Below, one piece after another: positions 23,799 through 29,660 of a DNA stretch of 29,660 bases. Position 1 is the first letter of the stretch. The number at the start of each line of letters is the position of its first letter. The stretch comes from Planctomycetaceae bacterium (GTDB lineage Bacteria; Planctomycetota; Planctomycetia; Pirellulales; Thermoguttaceae). Below the pieces are notes generated by a model. It saw only the letters and a program-made list of their open reading frames with translations. It ran no database searches and was not told the origin of the DNA. The stretch covers positions 1-29,660 of the forward strand of contig SFIW01000028.1 of assembly GCA_004556055.1 (NCBI GenBank), given 5' to 3'. The translations under genes were made by a program, and so were the position numbers.

Positions 23799-24710
23799 AT
23801 GAGTTTTCTTGACAAAGTTAAGTTAGGATTAAATCGCACGGTTCAGCTCCTTCAAACGGACGTCCGCGATCTCTTCAAAACGGAGGGGCGTTTGGTTGAC
23901 GCAGAGTTCCTGGACGAACTCTTCGAATTGTTGGTGCGCACGGATATGGGGGTACAGGCCGCGCAAAGCGCCGTTGACGAGACTAAGAATAAGTTTAGAG
24001 GGCGTGTTGTCGTCAAAGATGAAATCTTGGAAGTCGTAAAATCGAATCTCAAAGCGCTAATGGCCCAGGAAGGCCCCGCTATCCGTTTCGCCCAATCCGG
24101 GCCTACGGTTATTCTCTTCGTCGGAGTTAACGGTTCTGGTAAAACGACGAGTATCGCCAAACTCGCCAAATCCGTTGTTTCCTTAGGAAATACGGTAGTC
24201 TTGGGCGCTGGAGACACTTTTAGGGCGGCGGCAGTCGAACAATTGCAAATCTGGGCGAAACGCCTCGGCGTAGAATGCGTCGCGGGGGCTCCGCACAGCG
24301 ATCCGGCCAGCGTGGCGCACAAAGCTGTTTCAAGGGCGATTGAAACGAACGCTGATATATGTCTCATAGACTGCGCCGGTCGTCTCCACACGCAGAAGAA
24401 CTTGATGAACGAGTTGATCAAAATCAAAAAGGTCGTCGGCAAACTGATTCCAGACGCTCCGCACGAAACTTTTCTTGTTATTGACGCTACGACAGGTCAA
24501 AACGGGTTAAATCAGGCTCAAAAATTCACCGAAGCGGTGAATTGTTCAGGCGTCGTCTTAACCAAACTTGACGGAACGGCCAAGGGCGGCGTAGCCGTTG
24601 CAATTCGTCAGCAAGTAGGGTTGCCGGTGCGCTATATTGGGCTGGGAGAAACAGAAAACGATCTCGCTCCTTTCGATCCAGACTCCTACGTTGAAGCTCT
24701 TTTTTCCTAA
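23799..24710 (+). CDS. ftsY: Signal recognition particle receptor FtsY
   Basis: The 303-residue SRP GTPase consists of the NG domains only, without the long acidic A domain of E. coli FtsY. The N domain helices (1-95) are followed by the P-loop GVNGSGKT (109-116), the insertion-box region GAGDTFRAAAVEQLQIWAKRLG, G3 IDCAGRLHTQKNLMNEL, TGQNGLNQAQKF and G4 TKLDGTAKGG. The ending GLPVRYIGLGETENDLAPFD and the final VEALFS are typical of FtsY and separate it from Ffh, which would carry an M domain. It receives ribosome-SRP complexes at the membrane. An AGAGAAAG box lies just before the start. A strong terminator follows. Confidence 0.95.
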   Translation: MSFLDKVKLGLNRTVQLLQTDVRDLFKTEGRLVDAEFLDELFELLVRTDMGVQAAQSAVDETKNKFRGRVVVKDEILEVVKSNLKALMAQEGPAIRFAQSGPTVILFVGVNGSGKTTSIAKLAKSVVSLGNTVVLGAGDTFRAAAVEQLQIWAKRLGVECVAGAPHSDPASVAHKAVSRAIETNADICLIDCAGRLHTQKNLMNELIKIKKVVGKLIPDAPHETFLVIDATTGQNGLNQAQKFTEAVNCSGVVLTKLDGTAKGGVAVAIRQQVGLPVRYIGLGETENDLAPFDPDSYVEALFS

Positions 24711-24736
24711 ATTTGATTTTTTAACGACACATTCAG

Positions 24737-24776
24737 AACTCCACTTCGTTTAAAAAGCGTAGTGGAGTTTCTTTTA
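24737..24776 (+). terminator. Intrinsic terminator after ftsY
   Basis: Perfect 9-bp stem AACTCCACT (24737-24745) / AGTGGAGTT (24761-24769) with a 15-nt loop, followed by a T-rich tail TTTCTTTTAT. It ends the ribH-nusB-ftsY transcript 27 bases after the ftsY stop. Confidence 0.85.
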
Positions 24777-24799
24777 TCAGGAAATGAGTGGAGGCCTAA

Positions 24800-27754
24800 A
24801 TGAATCTCGTTATTTCAATTGTGCTTGCAGCGTCTTCGATTCTAGCGACTTTCATGCTCCAACTCTGCGACGATAGATCGACCGGAAACACGTCTCTGAT
24901 CGCCTTAGGCTCCTTCTTTGCGATTCTTCTTGCCGTTGTCCTTGTCGATTACAAAAAGAAGTTTTCTCTTTCTAAAGGAGCTTGTAATTTCCTGGTCCTC
25001 CTGGTTGTGGCGCTTCAAATGGGAACGCTTCTGAAATCGCGCCAGGACTTTATGGCCTTCGCCATTGCGAATATCCTGGCCTCGATTCAAGCTATTCTCT
25101 TTTTTCAAGAGAAGACCACAAGAAAATGTTACCAGATCCTCTTCATCTCGTTGACTGAAGTGGCCGTAGGATGCGTCTTCCAACGCTTGCCTATCTTTAT
25201 TATTTCGCTCCCCATATATGTGGCGCTTACGTTTCTCTGTTTATCCCTTCTATACTTGTGGTCAGAAAAGGAATACTACTCCTGCAACATTGTCTTGGTT
25301 CCAAGCTTCACTAAAAAAAAGAGGGCGGAGAACGATCCTCAGAAACAAGTTCAATCCATTCTTTCGAATACTTCCTCAGTCCCTTCTTTTTCTAGAAAAG
25401 CGAAAAAACGGGTTCTTACAAATCTCTTTTATCAGACGCCCAACAAGCAAAAACAACGCTTTGATTCGAATTATTTCCGAAGCTTCGCCATTGGAACAGC
25501 GTATGCTTTCCTTTTTGCATTCTGTTTCTTTTGTTTGTTTCCACGTTTACATGAATTTGGGATCGGCTCTTTGTCTTTTAATAATGTTAGCTGGGGAGGG
25601 AAAGGCGCTGTAGGGCGGCTTACTCACACCGGATTCAAAAGTTCAATCGAGTTAGGAGATCTAGGACCGGCCCTCGATTCTCACGAACATGTCATGACCG
25701 TTCGTTTTTTAGACTGTTTGAATCCCGATAATCCCCATCCGTTGACGCCTAATGAACTTGTCTATTTTCGCGGCGTTACGCTTGCTAATTATGATTCTAA
25801 GTCCTGGAAAGAACTTACGTCAACCTATAAAGCTGCCAATTTACAAGATCTAGAAAATCTCGTCGTCCAAACAAGCGCGACCAATCCTAAAGACGCGCTC
25901 TCATATCTCTATTCTCTGAATGAAAATGCCGATCCGAACTTCTTTCCTAATAATAAGACGGGGCAAGTCCCTAGTTCCTCCTATTCCCCCTTCGTCTCGC
26001 CATTAGACAGATACGGAGGCGGCTTTTATACGGCAAATAGGAATGTTTTCCAACATAGAAGACTCGATCCAGCCTCTAAAGAAATGTTTCGAGCTCCGTT
26101 TTTTGGAAGCCCGCTACGATTTATCTCAGAACAGAGACAATTCGGTAATTTCCGCGAATTTGACGACGTTTCAATTCTAGCAAAGCTTATTTCCCAAGGA
26201 CTAATTGACCTTGAAGCGTTGCAATATGACACTAGAAATAGCGTCGTTGCATATGACGTCGAATTGCGTCCTCTAGACGTCTTTCTTACCTTTACACCCG
26301 CTTTTTTCTATACGGCCAAACACGAACCGTCTCTAAGTCTGACGTCTACAAATTCAATTTTCGCGCGCCAACCTTCCGAGACGTCTCCGATTGGCGGTAA
26401 CTTTTGGTTCATTTCAACAGCGGTGCAAAATCAACACGAGACCCCCCTAACCCCAAATTTGGAAAGCGTTTGGCCCTACCTACATCAATACTTAGCAATT
26501 GACGCCGACCGTTTTCCAGAGCTGATAAGGCTCGCTCAAAAGTGGGACGAAGAATCCGGGCTACCTCAAGACGACTATGTGGGAAGAGCGCAATTCATCG
26601 AAAGCAAAATCAGAGATGCGGGCGCCTTCAAATATAATCGTTCCGGCGTAGTTCGCGATCCCAACTTAGATCCGCTAGAAGATTTTGTCGCGCTTCATCG
26701 GGAAGGGCACTGCGAGTACTTCGCCGGCGCTCTAACTCTAATGCTCCGCGCAATAGGCGTCCCTGCGCGTGTTGTCGTTGGTTTTGCTCGCGAGCCTGAT
26801 CCCGATGGAAAACCAACCATAGTGCGTCAATCCGACGCGCATTCATGGGTCGAAGCATATATTCCAACAGATAAATTGCCCAAACCCTCATATTACTCAG
26901 CCCGACTCTTTCCAGGCTCCGTAATAAATCAGGAAGGTAAGAATTGCCTAACGCCTTATAACGCCGAGTGGATCAAGGATGGCGCCTGGCTTCGCCTAGA
27001 CGCGACGCCTCCTTCTCTGCGCGAAGAGGATCAGCCGGACGCAATGGCTCTTACATATTATTCAGTGTCGCAATTCTTTAAATCTTTCACGCGAGACTTC
27101 GTTCTCAACTTCAACGCATCACAGCAAATGGAGAAGGTCTATACCCCTCTTCTACAACTCGCAAAGAGCGTTTTCTATCACATAAAAAATTTAAAAGAGT
27201 CGTTAGGTTTTGCAACAATTTTATTCGATAGTTATAGGCAAACGCTAAAACAAATTTTCGCCGGTCGCTGGACTTCGGCGTTAGCGTTTAAAACGATCTA
27301 TTTAACCCTTATTTTAAGCGGATTGGCGACCCTTGTTTATAAGGTGGTAAACCACCTGCAGAAAAAAATACGCCAAAGAAAGAACGCTCTAAAAACACGC
27401 GTTTCAGAAAGACGCAATAAACTCGCCGACGAATTATATCGAAGACTTGAACGCTACTATGAACAAAGACTAGGAATAGCGCGCCATACCGATGAAACGC
27501 CAAAAGAGTTCGTCGCCCGATGTGTTGAACTTGAAGATCGCAACGCCTCCCTCCACCTTACCCCCCAAGACGCGACTTCAGCCTCCGCGCTTTCGCCACA
27601 AGAGGAAAACGCAGGTTTCTACGCTCGGCGGATATCTAACGTGCTCGTCAGGAAATTCGTCGAGCGATACTACCAATACCGCTTCGGAGAGCTCGACCTT
27701 ACGGACGAGGAAGAAAGAAAGTGGTCGGCTCTTCTCTCGACAGACTCCAAATAA
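24800..27754 (+). CDS. TgpA-like membrane transglutaminase (DUF3488-TGc-DUF4129 type)
   Basis: The 984-residue membrane protein follows the TgpA plan. There are about six N-terminal hydrophobic segments (1-155), another at about 228-247, then the conserved lead into the external part (GFKSSIELGDLGPALDS). A transglutaminase-like core comes next, with Cys638 (EGHCEYFAGALTLMLRAIGV), His681 (SDAHSWVEAY) and Asp734 (WLRLDATPP). After it come one membrane segment (about 830-851) and a cytoplasmic DUF4129-like tail with RRLERYYEQRLGIARHTDETPKEF. The triad is complete. TgpA-like proteins often sit beside a MoxR ATPase and a DUF58 gene; neither follows here, though both could lie elsewhere. The periplasmic part between about 250 and 560 is longer than I expect and carries no motif I know. 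The start has a strong GGAGG five bases upstream. The dxs gene converges on its end. Confidence 0.88.
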   Translation: MNLVISIVLAASSILATFMLQLCDDRSTGNTSLIALGSFFAILLAVVLVDYKKKFSLSKGACNFLVLLVVALQMGTLLKSRQDFMAFAIANILASIQAILFFQEKTTRKCYQILFISLTEVAVGCVFQRLPIFIISLPIYVALTFLCLSLLYLWSEKEYYSCNIVLVPSFTKKKRAENDPQKQVQSILSNTSSVPSFSRKAKKRVLTNLFYQTPNKQKQRFDSNYFRSFAIGTAYAFLFAFCFFCLFPRLHEFGIGSLSFNNVSWGGKGAVGRLTHTGFKSSIELGDLGPALDSHEHVMTVRFLDCLNPDNPHPLTPNELVYFRGVTLANYDSKSWKELTSTYKAANLQDLENLVVQTSATNPKDALSYLYSLNENADPNFFPNNKTGQVPSSSYSPFVSPLDRYGGGFYTANRNVFQHRRLDPASKEMFRAPFFGSPLRFISEQRQFGNFREFDDVSILAKLISQGLIDLEALQYDTRNSVVAYDVELRPLDVFLTFTPAFFYTAKHEPSLSLTSTNSIFARQPSETSPIGGNFWFISTAVQNQHETPLTPNLESVWPYLHQYLAIDADRFPELIRLAQKWDEESGLPQDDYVGRAQFIESKIRDAGAFKYNRSGVVRDPNLDPLEDFVALHREGHCEYFAGALTLMLRAIGVPARVVVGFAREPDPDGKPTIVRQSDAHSWVEAYIPTDKLPKPSYYSARLFPGSVINQEGKNCLTPYNAEWIKDGAWLRLDATPPSLREEDQPDAMALTYYSVSQFFKSFTRDFVLNFNASQQMEKVYTPLLQLAKSVFYHIKNLKESLGFATILFDSYRQTLKQIFAGRWTSALAFKTIYLTLILSGLATLVYKVVNHLQKKIRQRKNALKTRVSERRNKLADELYRRLERYYEQRLGIARHTDETPKEFVARCVELEDRNASLHLTPQDATSASALSPQEENAGFYARRISNVLVRKFVERYYQYRFGELDLTDEEERKWSALLSTDSK

Positions 27755-27800
27755 CATCGAAATCATGGGGAAATTCTGCGACGAAGAGCTTCAAAGGACG

Positions 27801-29660
27801 TTATTTATTGGAGCGCGAAAAGGCGCGCGAAAAGGCGCTAAGTATCCCCTTCAGATCCATACCCGCAACTTCCAATTCTTCATCGCGCGAACCGTGAGGA
27901 ATATAGCAATCGGGAGCCCCAAGGCGAACCAACGTTTTCGTATTGACTCCGCGGTCGTTCGCAACTTCCAAAAGTGCGCTTCCATAACCTCCGGACAACA
28001 CGTTTTCTTCGACTGAAACTACAGGCTTAGACGCTTGTAAATATTCAAGCGCGACGTCGGGTTCCAGCGGTTTGATGAAACGCGCGTTAAGAACGCAAAC
28101 GTCCAAAGGAGGCAATTCATACGCGTGCTTACCGCTGGCGAGAATCTCGGCCGCTATGAGCAAATTATCCAACAGGCCTCCGCCGCATCCCAGGAGCATT
28201 CCATCCTTCCCAGGTCGAATGACCTCAGGTTTACCCGTTTCGAAGGGAGGCGCTTCTCTTTCAAGCCGCCCCGCCTTCGTCTTGGGATAGCGAATAGCCA
28301 CGGGAGTCTTCTGCGCTATTGCATAATCGAAGGCCAGCCCCATATCGATAGAATCGCCGGGAGCAAGAACCGTCATGTTGGGAAAAGGTCGCAAGTAACT
28401 TAAATCAAAAACCCCGTGATGCGTCGGTCCATCGGAACCGACAAACCCCGCGCGATCTAGAGAGAAAACGATTGGCAAGGATTGTAGAGAAGCTTCTTGG
28501 AAAAGATGGTCGTACGCGCGTTGCAGGAAGCAACTATAAATATCGACAATCGGGTGCATTCCAGACTTCGCGAGTCCGGCGGCGAGATTAACCGCATGCG
28601 CCTCGCTAATCCCAACGTCGAAAAAGCGATCAGGGAATTCTTTTCGCGCCTCTTCCAACATGTTTCCCTGAGTCATCGCGGCGACGACGACGCAAACGCG
28701 CGGATCTTTACGCAACGCTTTCATGATTGAAGTCTGAGCCCAATATGTAAAGGGACGGTCGCTCGCAACGAGGTTGACGTGAGATTCCTCATGTTCCACC
28801 TCTTTTTTCTCGGCTCGATTGGCTTCGTATTCTTGAGACGGAGCTCCGGATCGTCTGTTTTTGGCTTCGGCGCTTTTCATAGAAGAACGCTGTTTTCGCA
28901 TTTTAGCCGGATTGGAAGAGTGGAAATGCGACGGATCAATCTCAGCTGGTCGAAAACCACGACCTTTTTCAGTTAAGACATGTAGTAACACGGGGCCGTT
29001 AACCGCCTTCACCGCCTCGAAATAGCTAATGAGAGATCGTAAATCATGCCCGTCGATAGGACCAACATACTGGAACCCGAGGGCTTCAAAAAAAGATCCG
29101 CCAATGAGTCCCGCTTTAAGAGCGTCTTTGAAACGAAGCAATCCCGAATGGACAGAAGGAAGTTTTTCCACGACCGTACGAATACGGGATTTAGCGCCGA
29201 CATATCCGGGCGCCATTCGTAAGTGATCGAGATAGCGTCCGAATCCGCCGACTCTCCGACAAATCGACATCTTATTGTCGTTTAAAACCACCAGCAGCTT
29301 TTGACGAATATCGCCAGCATGATTCATCGCCTCGAATATCGGGCCGCTTGTGAAGGAGCCGTCTCCGACGACAGCTACAGCGTTGCGGATCGCGCAAGAC
29401 GCCCCTGAGTGACTTACAGACGGCTGTTCCGGAGCTTCATTCCGTTTATCTCCGTCAATTGCGACAAGTCTATCTCCTAACGACAGCCCCAGAGCAGTTC
29501 CCACGCTACATCCTGCATGTCCCGTCATAAAGAGGTCATAGTCGCTTTCCAGAGGATTGGGATACCCGGATAAACCTCCCCAAGTTCGTAACGAATCAAA
29601 ACGATCAAATCGCCCGGTCAGCAATTTATGCGGATAGCATTGATGCCCGACGTCAAAAAC
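27801..29660 (-). CDS. dxs: 1-deoxy-D-xylulose-5-phosphate synthase (N-terminus outside window)
   Basis: The frame stays open to the window edge at 29660, where it reads VFDVGHQCYPHKLLTGR, a well-known early part of DXS, so the first 70 or so residues are missing. The enzyme makes 1-deoxyxylulose 5-phosphate from pyruvate and glyceraldehyde 3-phosphate with thiamine diphosphate, the first step of the MEP isoprenoid pathway. Visible motifs: GHAGCSVGTALGLSLG, the ThDP motif GDGSFTSGPIFEAMNHAG with VVLNDNKMSI, VGPIDGHD, LTEKGRGFRPAE, catalytic Glu in DVGISEAHAVNLAAGLA, and DGPTHHGVFDLSYLR. The linker between the first two domains (from FHSSNPAKMRKQ to PFTYWAQTS) is charged and about 30 residues longer than in E. 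coli. A TTG inside the frame at 29624 is not the start. No clear terminator lies in the 46 bases separating it from the convergent gene. Confidence 0.95.
   Translation of the reverse strand, partial: VFDVGHQCYPHKLLTGRFDRFDSLRTWGGLSGYPNPLESDYDLFMTGHAGCSVGTALGLSLGDRLVAIDGDKRNEAPEQPSVSHSGASCAIRNAVAVVGDGSFTSGPIFEAMNHAGDIRQKLLVVLNDNKMSICRRVGGFGRYLDHLRMAPGYVGAKSRIRTVVEKLPSVHSGLLRFKDALKAGLIGGSFFEALGFQYVGPIDGHDLRSLISYFEAVKAVNGPVLLHVLTEKGRGFRPAEIDPSHFHSSNPAKMRKQRSSMKSAEAKNRRSGAPSQEYEANRAEKKEVEHEESHVNLVASDRPFTYWAQTSIMKALRKDPRVCVVVAAMTQGNMLEEARKEFPDRFFDVGISEAHAVNLAAGLAKSGMHPIVDIYSCFLQRAYDHLFQEASLQSLPIVFSLDRAGFVGSDGPTHHGVFDLSYLRPFPNMTVLAPGDSIDMGLAFDYAIAQKTPVAIRYPKTKAGRLEREAPPFETGKPEVIRPGKDGMLLGCGGGLLDNLLIAAEILASGKHAYELPPLDVCVLNARFIKPLEPDVALEYLQASKPVVSVEENVLSGGYGSALLEVANDRGVNTKTLVRLGAPDCYIPHGSRDEELEVAGMDLKGILSAFSRAFSRSNK

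Noticed and set aside
27813..27840. Short tandem repeat GCGCGAAAAG near the dxs stop
   Set aside because: It encodes the duplicated AFSR at the C-terminus of DXS; two copies of a ten-base unit in a coding tail are not enough for a repeat element.

Overview
The window looks like a chromosomal stretch of a planctomycete with moderate GC. The best taxonomic clue is the N-terminal motif EPLEKREYLAAD of the giant surface protein at 7851-12716, which matches the planctomycete LEPR-XLL export motif. The HlyD-type adaptor with EF-hands, the calcium-binding repeat architecture and the fused MetX-MetW also fit. Placement below phylum is inference. I see no tRNA, rRNA, CRISPR array, insertion sequence or phage module. 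The content is housekeeping genes mixed with envelope and secretion genes.

Layout. 1-405 is the 3' end of a secreted-type protein with a CBM9-like beta-sandwich, followed by a bidirectional terminator. 496-5920 (minus) is a tripartite export operon: a very long HlyD/MacA-type adaptor with two EF-hands, then a LolD/MacB-type ATPase, then a MacB/FtsX-type permease. 5921-6546 is the only long gene-free stretch and separates divergent genes. 6547-14799 (plus) holds a secreted WD40 propeller, the 1621-residue SdrD-B/VCBS-like repeat protein, a calcineurin-like phosphoesterase of the ADPRibase-Mn type and a XerC/XerD recombinase. 14861-21356 (minus) holds a membrane-anchored TPR-like protein, a MetX-MetW fusion, a DedA/YqaA-type membrane protein, rhamnulokinase and a rhomboid-family protein that appears to lack its catalytic histidine. 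21543-27754 (plus) holds coaE, ribH, nusB, ftsY and a TgpA-like transglutaminase membrane protein. 27801-29660 (minus) is dxs, cut by the window edge.

How the genes work together. The adaptor, ATPase and permease form one export machine; its outer-membrane partner is not here. ribH, nusB and ftsY appear to share a promoter at 22242-22269 and link riboflavin synthesis, transcription antitermination and SRP-dependent membrane targeting, with coaE just upstream. The WD40 protein and the giant repeat protein are both exported but seem to be separate transcription units. Most units are bounded by clear hairpin terminators, several of them bidirectional.

No complete unknown multi-gene system is evident. 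The most unusual items are single-protein architectures: the EF-hand-tailed adaptor, the rhomboid with Asn where the catalytic His is expected, the lumazine synthase with a 120-residue charged tail, and the 8 + 5 repeat surface protein. Promoter calls are by-eye matches to sigma-70 consensus; domain calls are from recognised motifs without database searches.
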